Shown: positions 6,011 through 15,440, numbered from the stretch's first letter. The stretch: DNA of 64,000 nt from an uncultured Erythrobacter sp. (GCA_947501215.1 CANMUS010000003.1:186001-250000), one strand, 5' to 3'. Translations and numbers: made by a program. Notes: a model not told the origin generated them from the sequence alone.

Positions 6011-8893
6011 ATGTCGGAAATCGTAGCTTCGCGTTTTACCTATCTCGAGCGCACCACTTCGGCCTATCGCACCTCGCCGGTCGAGCCCGACGCCCCCACT
6101 ACATGGGGTGGCTATGACCTGATCGCGGCCGCCACGCTGCTCGCCAAACAGTCTGCCAGCCTTCAGGTGCCGACACTTCCCTCCTTGGAAATTTACGAGA
6201 TCCAGGGCGCAGGCCACGTATCCGCTCATGTCGGCGCGACGGTTTTGACCCAGGGCATCATCACCGCCATCGACCGCGGCGGCTTCTGGCTTCAATCGGC
6301 CGTGGGCGATGGCGACAGTGCCACCTCGGACGCAATCTTCGTTCGCCATTCTGTCGCCGGCGTCGCCGTCGGCGATGCGATCACGGTCACCGGTGTCGTG
6401 GGTGAGCAGGCGCGCGGAGCGGGCCTGACCATAACGGAGATTACCGCACAGACGGTCAATGTGCACAGCCACGGCAACGCTCTTCCCGAGGCAATCCTGA
6501 TCGGTGCCAACGGCATTCTCCCGCCGACCTCGGTTATCGAGGACGACTCGCTCGGGTCCTACGATCCGGAGACCGACGGCCTGGATTTCTGGGAATCGCT
6601 CGAAGGCATGCGCGTGACGCTGGAAACGCCGCAGGCGATTTCCAACACCAACAGCTATGGCGAGACCTATCTCGTCGCTTCGCATGGCGTCGGCGCGACC
6701 GGCATGACCATTCGCGGCGGACTTGCCATCGGCGAAGGCGACTGGAATCCCGAACAGATCCAGCTCGACGACCGGCTCTACGACCAGCCTTACCTTACTG
6801 TGGGAGATCAGCTGGCAAGCGTCACCGGCATCCTCGGCTATGGCTACAATCACTACGAGCTGGTTGCGACCGAGCGCGCCGTTGTTACGCGTGATGCCAC
6901 CCTCACTCGCGAAACCGCAGATTTCAGGGGCGATGCCAATCACCTGACCGTCGCGACCTACGATCTGTCGAACCTCGACCCCTACGATGCACGCTTCGCT
7001 TCGGTCGCCAACGACATCGTAAACCGGCTGCAGTCCCCCGATGTCATCGCCGTCCAGCGCGTGCAGGATGCCGATGGCCAAGGCACCGGAGCCGATCTGT
7101 CGGGCCATGATACCGCCGACCGCCTGATCGAAGCGATCTTCCAGCAAACCGGCGTGCGATACGTCTATGTCGAGATCGCGCCGGACGAGATCAATTCGAC
7201 CGCCGGGCAGGAAAACGGCAACGTCCGCAACGGCTATCTCTACCGTCCCGACCGCGTGGAGTTGGTCGAAGGGAGCCTGCAGGTCATCGACCACGCCATC
7301 TTCGAAGGCACCCGTAGCCCGCTGGTCGCGACCTGGAGCTTCAATGGCGAGGAAGTGACCACGATCAACGTCCACTTCACCACGCGATATGGCAGCGATC
7401 CGCTGTGGGGCGCGGTGCAGGACCCGTATCACGCGGGCACGATCATGCGGACCAACCAGATTGCCTCGGTAGACGAATATATCGAAGCGATGCTGGCGGC
7501 CGATCCGGACGCCAACGTCATGCTCACTGGTAGTTTCGGTGGTTATACGTGGGAAGCAGCACAGCGGCAGCTGACGGATGACGGGCTGCTGACCAATCTT
7601 ACGAACTGGCTCGACGCGGGCGACCGTTATACCTCCATCGTCGATGGCAATACGCAGCAATTGCACCACACGCTGCTGAGCGGTGGGCTGCTCTCCCGCG
7701 CCGAGTACGATATCGTCCATCTCAATTCGGAATTCGCCGGTCTGGGCCGCAATTCGGCCAACGATCCGCAAGTTACGCGTTTCTATATTCCGAATGCGCC
7801 GGAAAACCTGCGTCTTGCCGGCAATAGCGTGGTAGAGAACGCAGCCGCTGGTACGGTGGTCGGACGGCTCGTGGCCGACGACACGCTCGGCGATCGGCTC
7901 ACTTACGAATTGCTCGACGATGCCGGGGGGTTCTTCGCCATCGATGCTGCCTCCGGCGTGATCACCACCACCGCGCCGCTCGATTTCGAGGAGTTGGCGG
8001 AATACCGCCTGGAAGGCCGCGTGACCGACACCGCAGGCCTGAGCACATCGGGCAATTTCACGGTCTCGGTACTCGATGCCAACGAGGCACCGGTTGCAGT
8101 GAATGACAGCCTCTCCGTCGTCGAGGGCGAAGTCGCAATCGACCTTGCAGCGCATCTTCTCGGCAACGATGCGGACCCGGACGGTGGCGAATTGCGGATC
8201 CTGTCGGTCGATACCGATGGGACGACCGGCACGGTAGAATTCGATCCCGAGACGCAAAGCCTGCGCTATTTCGCCCGCGGCGGGGCGATCGACGGACTCG
8301 CGCAGGGCGAAAGCCTGCTCGACACTTTCACCTATACCGTGGTGGACGCAAACGGCGCGACCCACACTGCTCGGGTAACGATCACTGTCGCTGGCGCGGT
8401 CGATGGCGTGACGCTGTATGGCGGCAACGGGAACGACGTGCTGCATGGCAGCGAAGGCGACGATTTTCTCTATGGCGGCAACGGCACCGACACGCTGATC
8501 GGCTACGGCGGCGACGACTGGCTGGAGGGCGGTCACGGCAACGACATTCTGACCGGCGGCGAAGGGTCGGATATCTTCGTGGTCGAGAAGGCCGGAGGCC
8601 ACGACTTCGTCACCGATTTCGACATCCATGAAGACATGATCCACGACCGCGACGATCTGGGCCTCAAATCCTGGTGGCTAGAGGATTACGACAACGACGG
8701 CACTCTGGATCTTACGCTGATGTTCAACAAGGGTGCGAAGATCACCCTCGCCAACGTCTGGGAAACGGTTTTCCAGGGGCAGGATGGCACGGATGTCGAT
8801 GCACTGGTGGACCAGATCGCTTTCTACCATACGACCCACGCTGGAGCAGCAGGTCTCGAACCTTTGAGTGCGGTCACCGAATTTTCCGTCTGA
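6011..8893 (+). CDS. RTX-type secreted protein with catalytically degenerate nuclease (EEP-like) domain
   Basis: A 960-residue protein without a classical signal peptide. Domains in order: an OB-fold-like region (~60-290) as in ExeM-type extracellular nucleases; an exonuclease/endonuclease/phosphatase-like fold (~300-595); a cadherin-like domain (~598-690, with DANEAPVAVND); a second Ig-like/VCBS-type domain (~693-797); RTX calcium repeats from 804 to ~858 (GGNGNDVL, GSEGDDFL, GGNGTDTL, GYGGDDWL, GGHGNDIL); and a C-terminal type I secretion region. In the nuclease fold the active-site motifs are replaced: QE has Arg350, GDxN reads GSFG (Ser508, Gly510), LDH reads LHH (His552), SDHDP reads SANDP (583-584). 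It is therefore probably a non-catalytic surface or matrix protein exported by a type I system not in this window. Confidence 0.85.
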   Translation: MSEIVASRFTYLERTTSAYRTSPVEPDAPTTWGGYDLIAAATLLAKQSASLQVPTLPSLEIYEIQGAGHVSAHVGATVLTQGIITAIDRGGFWLQSAVGDGDSATSDAIFVRHSVAGVAVGDAITVTGVVGEQARGAGLTITEITAQTVNVHSHGNALPEAILIGANGILPPTSVIEDDSLGSYDPETDGLDFWESLEGMRVTLETPQAISNTNSYGETYLVASHGVGATGMTIRGGLAIGEGDWNPEQIQLDDRLYDQPYLTVGDQLASVTGILGYGYNHYELVATERAVVTRDATLTRETADFRGDANHLTVATYDLSNLDPYDARFASVANDIVNRLQSPDVIAVQRVQDADGQGTGADLSGHDTADRLIEAIFQQTGVRYVYVEIAPDEINSTAGQENGNVRNGYLYRPDRVELVEGSLQVIDHAIFEGTRSPLVATWSFNGEEVTTINVHFTTRYGSDPLWGAVQDPYHAGTIMRTNQIASVDEYIEAMLAADPDANVMLTGSFGGYTWEAAQRQLTDDGLLTNLTNWLDAGDRYTSIVDGNTQQLHHTLLSGGLLSRAEYDIVHLNSEFAGLGRNSANDPQVTRFYIPNAPENLRLAGNSVVENAAAGTVVGRLVADDTLGDRLTYELLDDAGGFFAIDAASGVITTTAPLDFEELAEYRLEGRVTDTAGLSTSGNFTVSVLDANEAPVAVNDSLSVVEGEVAIDLAAHLLGNDADPDGGELRILSVDTDGTTGTVEFDPETQSLRYFARGGAIDGLAQGESLLDTFTYTVVDANGATHTARVTITVAGAVDGVTLYGGNGNDVLHGSEGDDFLYGGNGTDTLIGYGGDDWLEGGHGNDILTGGEGSDIFVVEKAGGHDFVTDFDIHEDMIHDRDDLGLKSWWLEDYDNDGTLDLTLMFNKGAKITLANVWETVFQGQDGTDVDALVDQIAFYHTTHAGAAGLEPLSAVTEFSV

Positions 8894-8922
8894 GCGCCCA
8901 ACGCTTGGTCTATCTCACGCAC

Positions 8923-8958
8923 AAAAAAGAGGCGGAGCGCATCTGCGCCCCGCCCCTC
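8923..8958 (-). terminator. Intrinsic terminator of the trimeric adhesin gene
   Basis: On the minus strand a GGCGGGGCGC/GCGCTCCGCC stem is followed by TTTTTT. It lies between the convergent RTX and adhesin genes. A second hairpin, GGTCCGCA/TGCGGACC at 8966-8992, sits between it and the adhesin stop. Confidence 0.8.
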
Positions 8959-9002
8959 CCTGCCTGGTCCGCAGGGGGAAACTTGCGGACCGGACCTTCT
9001 GC

Positions 9003-10916
9003 TTACCAGGAAGCCTGGAAGCCGGCCCGGGCGCCTACCTCGCCGGAGTCGAAGCCTACGCCGACGCCGCCGGTGAACACCGTGCTGTCGCTGATGCGGT
9101 AGCCGAAGCTGGCCGAGCCTGCGACGCGCTCGTTGAAGTAGCCGAAGCCGCCGGCCACGCCGAAGGTCTTGCTCGGCATGATGATCGGCGATTCCATGGC
9201 CAGTGCCAGCGCGACGCCTTCATTGGCGCGGCGCGCCTGGACGTTGTTCTCGTCCGCCAGGTCGAACAGGACGCTCGTCTGGTTCTGGAGGTCCGAGATC
9301 GCTGCCGAGTTGGCCGCGATGGCGCCGGTGTTGTTGGCGATCAGCATGGAGTTGGTCATGATCGCCGCCGAGTTGGCCTGCACGTCGCTGAAGCTGGCAA
9401 GATTGCTCAAGCCGTTGGAGCTGCTGACGCCGAGTGTGCCGTTGGCATCCGCCGTGACGAAGGCGATCGGGCCGATCTGCGAGCCGCTGCTCGCGCCGAG
9501 CGAGGCGACGACCACCTGGCCATCGTTCGTGGCAGTCGCACCATTGCCGATGGCGACCGAGTTCGCACCCGAGGCGACGGCCTCGTTGCCCATCGCGATC
9601 GCACCGTCGCCGCTGGCTGCGGCTGCTTCGCCGACCGCGACCGAGCGGACGCCCGATGCATTGGCGAGGTGGCCCAGCGCGGTGGCACGCTCTGCGCCGG
9701 CAACCGACTGCCAGCCGAAAGCGCTAGCGCCCGGACCGGTAGCAACACTTTCGCCGCCGATGGCCGAGGTCGAGTTACCCGTCGCCATTGCATCGGCACC
9801 CAGCGCGAGTGCGTCGACACCGTCGGCTACCGAACCGTCGCCGTCGCCGTCGCCGTCGCTACCGATGGAAATCGCTCCGACGCCGCGGGCTTCCGCGTCG
9901 CCGCCGAGGGCGATGCCGGCATCGTCGGTCGCCAGTGCGCCGAATGCGCCGCCGTCGGTATTGCCGCCGATAGCGATGCCGCCGCGACCCTGGGCCGCTG
10001 CCGCTTCACCCACGGCCACCGAAGCGAAGCCGTCGGACGTGGCGAGGTGACCCAGCGCGGTTGAGCGTTCCGCATTGGCGCGGGCCTGCCAGCCATAGGC
10101 CGAGGCCCCCGGACCGGTCGCGACGCTCTCGCCGCCGACAGCAGTCGTGGAGTTGCCCATCGCCATGGCGGTATCGCCCACTGCCAGCGCATCGATGCCG
10201 TTGGCGATCGATTCATTGCCGATTGCGGTGCTGAAATCGGTCTGCGCGTCGGCATTTTCGCCGATGGCAGTAGACCGTTCGCCCTGTGCCATGGCAAGGT
10301 GGCCCAGCGCGGTGGCGCGCTCTGCGGTGGCTTCGGCGCGCCAGCCGAAAGCGCTCGCGCCCGGGCCGGTGGCAACGCTCTCGCCGCCGACGGCCGAGGT
10401 CGAGTTGCCCATCGCCATCGCGCTGTCGCCGACTGCCAGCGCATCGATGCCGTTGGCGATCGATTCATTGCCGATTGCGGTGCTGAAATCGGACTGCGCG
10501 TCGGCATTCTCGCCGACTGCGGTCGAACGCTCGCCCTGCGCGGTGGCAAGGTGACCGACCGCGGTGGCGCGCTCGCCGGTCGCTGCCGAACGCCAACCGA
10601 TGGCGCTGGCACCCGGACCTTCGGCAAAAGCTTCGCCGCCGATCGCCGTGGTGGACGGGCCGCGAGCCGTGGCGGGCGCGGTACCCTCGTCGTCGCTGCC
10701 GACAGCAACGGCATCGGTGCCGTCAGCAATCGCGCCGGTACCGACGGCGACGCCGCCGTCGCCGGTCATGGTCGCATCGGTGCCGCACTCGGTCGAGTTG
10801 GTGTTCGCGTCGTTGCATTCGGGCGTGCCGTCGGCCTGCGCGGACGTCGCCATAGCGAACATGGCAGTGCCGGCGAGCAGCGCGGCTGCCAGGCGGGTGT
10901 TGGTTGTCTTGATCAT
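9003..10916 (-). CDS. YadA-like trimeric autotransporter adhesin
   Basis: A 637-residue type Vc secreted protein expected to trimerise, anchor in the outer membrane and present an adhesive head. The ATG follows AGGAAG; a signal peptide spans ~1-28 (ending ATSAQA). The head (~50-480) is built from Hep/Hag repeats of the form AIGxxxxAxGxxSxAxG, organised in an 84-residue super-repeat with about four copies. A short coiled coil (~500-560, NSAAIMTNSMLIANN and similar) leads to a C-terminal YadA anchor of ~70 residues ending in an aromatic residue (GFQASW). Little stalk is present, so the head would sit close to the membrane. It lies 229 bp downstream of a sigma/anti-sigma pair on the same strand, possible control being an inference. 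Confidence 0.92.
   Translation of the reverse strand: MIKTTNTRLAAALLAGTAMFAMATSAQADGTPECNDANTNSTECGTDATMTGDGGVAVGTGAIADGTDAVAVGSDDEGTAPATARGPSTTAIGGEAFAEGPGASAIGWRSAATGERATAVGHLATAQGERSTAVGENADAQSDFSTAIGNESIANGIDALAVGDSAMAMGNSTSAVGGESVATGPGASAFGWRAEATAERATALGHLAMAQGERSTAIGENADAQTDFSTAIGNESIANGIDALAVGDTAMAMGNSTTAVGGESVATGPGASAYGWQARANAERSTALGHLATSDGFASVAVGEAAAAQGRGGIAIGGNTDGGAFGALATDDAGIALGGDAEARGVGAISIGSDGDGDGDGSVADGVDALALGADAMATGNSTSAIGGESVATGPGASAFGWQSVAGAERATALGHLANASGVRSVAVGEAAAASGDGAIAMGNEAVASGANSVAIGNGATATNDGQVVVASLGASSGSQIGPIAFVTADANGTLGVSSSNGLSNLASFSDVQANSAAIMTNSMLIANNTGAIAANSAAISDLQNQTSVLFDLADENNVQARRANEGVALALAMESPIIMPSKTFGVAGGFGYFNERVAGSASFGYRISDSTVFTGGVGVGFDSGEVGARAGFQASW
9640..10640 (-). 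repeat. 252-bp tandem super-repeats in the adhesin head
   Basis: Blocks coding for ESIANGIDALAVG through ENADAQ recur at 252-bp spacing; the GPGASA-FGW block lies near 10591, 10339 and 10087, with a fourth near 9711. The segments at about 10189-10240 and 10441-10492 are almost identical in DNA, which points to recent duplication or gene conversion. Confidence 0.85.
9835..9858 (+). repeat. (CCGTCG)4 hexanucleotide repeat
   Basis: Four perfect CCGTCG units encode an Asp-Gly run (DGDGDGDG) in the adhesin head. Because the unit is 6 bp, slippage would change length without changing frame. Confidence 0.85.
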
Positions 10917-11145
10917 ATGCTTTCTTCCTATTCGGACCAGAAAGCCGATCTGCGCGGGTCATCCCCTCCCACAGTGGACGGCGATCACCATCCGGGCTGC
11001 GCGAAGACCTGCGGGTCTCGGCTGCCGTCCCGACCGGGACAGCGCGCGCAGCTACCCGGACGGTGCCCGATCGGATGCACCGTGGATGAACAAAACTTTC
11101 AGATAAACGGTAAGTGGTTGTTTCTTAAACAAAGAAAATGCAGCG

Positions 11146-11889
11146 TCAGACCCTGTCGAGCGCGCCGGCGATGAGGATCGGCGGTGTCGGAGCGTCGTGC
11201 GGAACGCCCGTGTCCTCTTCGAACGTGACCGCAAGCGTCGAACCTGCAACCAGCAGCTCGGCCTCGCGTGCCGAGAGATCGCGCGCGAAATTGCCACTCT
11301 GCGGGATGGACCCGAGCGAGACCGGTGCGCCGCCCTCCGGAATGACCCAGAGTTCGGGGGCCTGACCCTCGCCCGCCGTAAAGCCGTCGATGGATAGCGA
11401 GAGGCGCCGGTTCTGCGGATCGATCACACCTGCAAGCCTGCGGCCGGCCTCCTCGTCCTGCAATTGCGCGACGAACTGCTCGCTGGGCGCGAGTGCGACA
11501 TCGGGCGGCAGCGTTTCAACCGTTTCGGGCGTGGAAAGGAACAGCACTAGCGCGGCAGCCGCCGCACCCAGCCCCGCAATCGCCGTCGCGATGCTCCAAG
11601 CGGAAGGTCCGCGCGACGGCTCCGGCATAGTCGCAACATCCGCCGGCGTATCCGCATCCAGCCGAGCTTCAATCCCGGCCCAGACGGACGGCGACGGCAG
11701 CATCCGACCGGCGGCCTCACCCATCGCACCCAGTCGGCGTTCCCACCACGCCACGGCATCGGCAAAGGATGCGTCGCTCAGCATGGAGCGCTGCGCCGCG
11801 CTGCGCTCGTCTCCTTCGAGCACGCCGAGAGCATATTCGCCTGCACGGACGAAGGGATCGTCTTCCAGGATGGCGGGATCGTCAGCCAC
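11146..11889 (-). CDS. Anti-sigma factor, RskA-like
   Basis: A 247-residue single-span membrane protein. The cytoplasmic N-terminus (~1-95) carries the anti-sigma helix region (AGEYALGVLEGDERSAAQ); a hydrophobic helix at ~97-118 is followed by a periplasmic RskA-type domain (~130-245) containing FVAQLQDEEAGRRLAGV and PELWVIPEGGAP. No zinc-binding HxxxCxxC is seen. The start is GTG at 11889 and overlaps the sigma gene stop by 8 bp, the usual arrangement for a co-translated partner. It should bind and inhibit that sigma factor, releasing it on an envelope signal that cannot be read from the sequence. Confidence 0.88.
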   Translation of the reverse strand: MADDPAILEDDPFVRAGEYALGVLEGDERSAAQRSMLSDASFADAVAWWERRLGAMGEAAGRMLPSPSVWAGIEARLDADTPADVATMPEPSRGPSAWSIATAIAGLGAAAAALVLFLSTPETVETLPPDVALAPSEQFVAQLQDEEAGRRLAGVIDPQNRRLSLSIDGFTAGEGQAPELWVIPEGGAPVSLGSIPQSGNFARDLSAREAELLVAGSTLAVTFEEDTGVPHDAPTPPILIAGALDRV

Positions 11890-12412
11890 CGAGGCACCCT
11901 TTCAGTCCGGCAAGCCCGCGCCTGATCCAGCTCTTCATCGTGCCAAGCGGTACGTTGACCTTCTCGGCGAGCTCGGAATGCGAATAGCCTTCGAAGAACG
12001 CCAGCTTGATGGACCGGCGATGGTCGCCTTGCAATTCCTCGAGACATCGCGCCAGCGCGCGATTGTCTTCCATGTCGCAAAGCCATTCGTCGGCGGGCTT
12101 GATGTCGTCGTCCTCGACCTCTGGCAGCGTGTCGCCCGCCAGTTCCTCGCCGCGGGCAGTCCGGCGCAGATCGTTGAGCGCCGTGTTGCGAGCAATCGTG
12201 CAAAGCCACGTGATGGGGCTGCCCTTGCCCGGGTCGAAGCGGGCGGCGCGTTTCCAGACCTTGACGTAAACGTCCTGCAGAAGGTCTTCGGCCCGCTCCC
12301 GCTCCCGCACGATCCGCACGATCGTCGCGAACAGCTTGGCGGACGTCATTTCGTAGACGGTATGCAGCGCGGGCCGGTCGCCCCTGGCAACCCCCGACAT
12401 GGCATCCAGCAA
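11882..12412 (-). CDS. ECF RNA polymerase sigma factor (SigK/RskA-partner type)
   Basis: About 176 residues. Region 2 is clear (TSAKLFATIVRIVRERERAEDLLQDVYVKVWKRA, read in two parts), followed by the DNA-binding part of region 2.4 (WLCTIARNTALNDLRR) and region 4 (SIKLAFFEGYSHSELAE, then VPLGTMKSWIRRGL). The start is uncertain: I favour TTG at 12412 behind ACAGG, with ATG at 12400 as the alternative; the frame continues upstream without good start codons. The downstream anti-sigma overlaps it. Targets probably include its own operon and possibly the adhesin gene beyond it. Confidence 0.9.
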   Translation of the reverse strand: MLDAMSGVARGDRPALHTVYEMTSAKLFATIVRIVRERERAEDLLQDVYVKVWKRAARFDPGKGSPITWLCTIARNTALNDLRRTARGEELAGDTLPEVEDDDIKPADEWLCDMEDNRALARCLEELQGDHRRSIKLAFFEGYSHSELAEKVNVPLGTMKSWIRRGLAGLKGCLGG

Positions 12413-12618
12413 TTGTGCGCGCCTGTCGATTAGGCTGCCCCCCTGTTCCGGCGGGAACTGTTTGAGTCCAAGGGCTTTGTCAACAGTTGAAGCAAGCCTT
12501 CGCACTTGCACAAAAAACCACGAGCCAAACGCTGCGCTTTGCGCTATAGGGCCCGCACTACCCGCGCGCCCAGAGCCGTGCCCCATGCACCGCAGCGCCG
12601 GACAACACACGAGATTCC

Positions 12619-14406
12619 ATGTCCTTCGAAACCCTTCCGCCGGTGATCGGCGATGCGCTCGCCGCACGCGGCTATGATGCGCCCACTTCCGTCCAGGCTG
12701 CCGTCATCGAACCCGAGGCCAAGGGCCGTGACCTCATCGTGTCGGCGCAAACCGGCAGCGGCAAGACGGTCGCCTTCGGCCTCGCGCTGGCAGACGAGCT
12801 GCTGGCCGAGCTAGGCGGTACGCCGCTCGCCGAAAAGCCCCTCGCCCTCGTAATCGCGCCCACGCGCGAGCTGGCGCTACAGGTCAGCCGCGAGCTCGGC
12901 TGGCTCTATGGCGGCGCGGGCCTGCGCATCGCGACCTGTGTCGGCGGGATGGATGCGAGCAAGGAACGCCGCAATCTGCGCGGTGGCCCAGCGATCGTCG
13001 TCGGCACACCCGGGCGCCTGCGCGACCATATCGAGCGCGGGGCGCTGGACCTTTCCGGCCTGATCGGAGTGGTCCTCGACGAGGCGGACGAGATGCTCGA
13101 CATGGGCTTTCGCGAGGACCTGGAAGAGATCCTCGACGCGACGCCCGACGCGCGGCGCACGCTGCTGTTCTCCGCCACCATGCCGCGCCAGATCGAGCGG
13201 CTGGCCGAGCGGTACCAGCGCGATGCGCTGCGCCTCTCCCTCGTGGGCGAGGATCGCGGGCATGGCGACATTGCCTATCAGGCGATCACCGTCGGCCCGT
13301 CGGAAATCGAGAATGCGGTGGTGAACCTGCTGCGCTTCCACGAGGCCGAGACGGCCATCGCTTTCTGCGCCACGCGTGAAAGCGTGCGGCGGCTCCATGC
13401 GACCCTTCAGAATCGCGGCTTCGGCGTCGTGGCGCTGTCCGGCGAGCATTCGCAGAGCGAGCGCAACAGTGCGCTGCAGGCCCTGCGAGACGGCCGCGCT
13501 CGGGTGTGCGTCGCGACCGACGTTGCGGCGCGCGGGATCGACCTGCCGAGCCTCTCCCTCGTCATCCATGTCGAAATCCCGCGCGATGCCGAAACGCTAC
13601 AGCACCGTTCGGGCCGGACGGGGCGCGCCGGGCGCAAGGGGACCGCGGCCATCGTAGTGCCTTACAACCGTCGCCGCCGGGTCGAAGGCATGCTGCGCGG
13701 TGCCGGGATCGACGCGCAATGGATGGACGCGCCGACTCCGCAGGCGATCCGCAAGAAGGACCGCACGCGCCTGATCGAGGCGATCACCGAGCCGCGCGAA
13801 TTCGAAGACGACGACCGCGAGATTGCCGCCGACATCATGAGCCGGATGAGCCCGGAGGACATTGCCGCCGCGCTTGTCCATGCCCACCGCTCGGATCTGC
13901 CTGCGCCCGAAGAGCTGCTCGCCAACACGCCCGAAGCGCGCGAGAAGGCGAAGGCCGAAAAGCACCGTCCCGGCTTCGAGGATGTGGTGTGGTTCAAGAT
14001 GGACATCGGCCGCCGCCACAATGCCGAACCGCGCTGGATCCTCCCGCTGATCTGCCGCCGCGGGCACATCACCCGCAACGAAATCGGCGCGATCCGCATC
14101 GGCCAGCACGAAAGCTGGTTCCAGGTGCCGCGCGCCGTCGCTGCCAAGTTCGCCGACGCCGTGGCGCGCACCGCCTCGCCCGACGACGAGCAGGATGGCA
14201 TCGCCATCGTTGAATCGCCGGAGGGCCCCCGCGTGGAGGCGCGCCAGAACCGCACGCACGGCGGAGCGAAGGTCCATGCCCGCCCGATGGGCAAGCGGGA
14301 TCATGGCGGTCCGGGCAAGCGCCCCGGCGGCAAGCCTCCCTTCAAGAAGGGCAAGACGGGCGGTGGCAAACCTTTCAAGGGCAAGCGCAAGCCTGCGAAG
14401 GGCTAA
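12619..14406 (+). CDS. DEAD-box ATP-dependent RNA helicase (DbpA/CsdA-like)
   Basis: A 595-residue helicase that unwinds RNA duplexes, probably in ribosome assembly or RNA turnover. Motifs in order: Q motif region (PTSVQAAVIEP), motif I AQTGSGKT, Ia PTRELALQ, Ib TPGRLRDH, II DEAD, III SAT, and VI HRSGRTGRAGRKG. A C-terminal DbpA-type RNA-binding domain lies at ~450-520 (WFKMDIGRRHNAEPRWILP and IGQHESWFQVP), then a Gly/Lys/Pro-rich basic tail of ~60 residues that should add non-specific RNA affinity. It is divergent from the sigma gene across ~206 bp. The name dbpA/deaD is not certain. Confidence 0.94.
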   Translation: MSFETLPPVIGDALAARGYDAPTSVQAAVIEPEAKGRDLIVSAQTGSGKTVAFGLALADELLAELGGTPLAEKPLALVIAPTRELALQVSRELGWLYGGAGLRIATCVGGMDASKERRNLRGGPAIVVGTPGRLRDHIERGALDLSGLIGVVLDEADEMLDMGFREDLEEILDATPDARRTLLFSATMPRQIERLAERYQRDALRLSLVGEDRGHGDIAYQAITVGPSEIENAVVNLLRFHEAETAIAFCATRESVRRLHATLQNRGFGVVALSGEHSQSERNSALQALRDGRARVCVATDVAARGIDLPSLSLVIHVEIPRDAETLQHRSGRTGRAGRKGTAAIVVPYNRRRRVEGMLRGAGIDAQWMDAPTPQAIRKKDRTRLIEAITEPREFEDDDREIAADIMSRMSPEDIAAALVHAHRSDLPAPEELLANTPEAREKAKAEKHRPGFEDVVWFKMDIGRRHNAEPRWILPLICRRGHITRNEIGAIRIGQHESWFQVPRAVAAKFADAVARTASPDDEQDGIAIVESPEGPRVEARQNRTHGGAKVHARPMGKRDHGGPGKRPGGKPPFKKGKTGGGKPFKGKRKPAKG

Positions 14407-14421
14407 GCTGACCGTCCGCGC

Positions 14422-15249
14422 TCAGTGCGTGAGCAGCAGCGGCACCGTCACATCGCCCAGCATGGCGCGGGTCGTTCCGCCGAAAATCCGCTCGGCAAGT
14501 CGGGTGCGGCCATAGGCGCCCATCACGATCAGCCCAACCTTGCGCGCTTCTCCGGCCTTGCGCAGCGCGGCGTCGACACCGTCCTCGTCCTCGCCGATCT
14601 CGACCATCTCGCAAGCGATGCCGTGGCGCGAGAGGTAGTCCGCTCCGGCAAGCGGCGGCAGGTCCGGCAAGTTGCCGGCGCCTCCCTTGCGCGCCTTCTC
14701 CGTTGCGGTTGCCAGATAGACGTGGCTCGCCTGGCGCAGGAAGGGCACCGCTGCTTTCAGCGCGTGGCTCGCTTCCGCCGACCCGTCCCAGGCGACCAGT
14801 ACCGGTGCGCCCACTTCGAAGCGCTGGCAATCCGCCGGGAGCACCAGCACCGGACAATCGGCGGTCACCGCCAGCTCCCCGGCAGTGAACGACGCGCCTT
14901 TCGAATTGGAGCGGGGCTCTTGCGCGCCGACCACGACGAGATCGTTGAGCGAAGACGCGTGTAGCAGCGCGAGGGCCGTCGGCCCGGCGGCATCGACCCA
15001 GTCCCACGCGACGCCTTCGTTGGCCATGTCCTTCTGCGTCGCTTCCTTCAACGCGGCTGCCTGCTCGCGCCAGACCGGCACCATCGCAGCGAAGGCGGCG
15101 CCATAGGGATCGACTGCGCCCGCGGCCTCGTAAGGTATCGCGTGCAATAGGGTTAGATGCGCATCGAACGCGCGCGCAATGTCGAGCACCGCGTCGAGGC
15201 GCTTCGAAAAGCCGTCGTCGCCGGTGGCGTTAAACAGGATGGATTTCAT
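14422..15249 (-). CDS. Universal stress protein, tandem UspA domains
   Basis: A 275-residue cytoplasmic protein with two Usp folds (~1-140 and ~150-275). The ATG at 15249 follows AAGGAGACGC, a strong ribosome-binding site, and gives the usual MKSILFNATGD start. The second domain keeps the ATP-binding signature GAYGRTRLAERIFGGTT (GxxGx9G[ST]); the first has VVGAQEPRSNSKG, which is weaker. Usp proteins help survival under stress; the exact role is not predictable. It ends 15 bp after the convergent helicase stop. Confidence 0.9.
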   Translation of the reverse strand: MKSILFNATGDDGFSKRLDAVLDIARAFDAHLTLLHAIPYEAAGAVDPYGAAFAAMVPVWREQAAALKEATQKDMANEGVAWDWVDAAGPTALALLHASSLNDLVVVGAQEPRSNSKGASFTAGELAVTADCPVLVLPADCQRFEVGAPVLVAWDGSAEASHALKAAVPFLRQASHVYLATATEKARKGGAGNLPDLPPLAGADYLSRHGIACEMVEIGEDEDGVDAALRKAGEARKVGLIVMGAYGRTRLAERIFGGTTRAMLGDVTVPLLLTH

Positions 15250-15440
15250 GATGCGTCTCCTTCTCGATTGTTCCGCAACAGACATGCCCCCAGTGCCGTA
15301 CTTGCCTGACAACGTTATTCCGAGTGCAAGGCTATTTCCTTGATCTGGCGCAAACGCGTCCGGAAATCGGCGGTGCGACGGTAACCCCGCCTAACCCTAG
15401 GAGAACTGGAACGCGCCAGCCTGTCGGCCATTGCCCCTGT

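Noticed and set aside
5990-8644. 884-codon open frame on the minus strand opposite the RTX gene
   Set aside because: GC-rich antisense shadow; the plus strand has clear OB, EEP-like, cadherin and RTX domains.
9640-10640. Regular repeats that could be read as a CRISPR or satellite array
   Set aside because: Units are 252 bp, contiguous, in frame and code for Hep/Hag head repeats.
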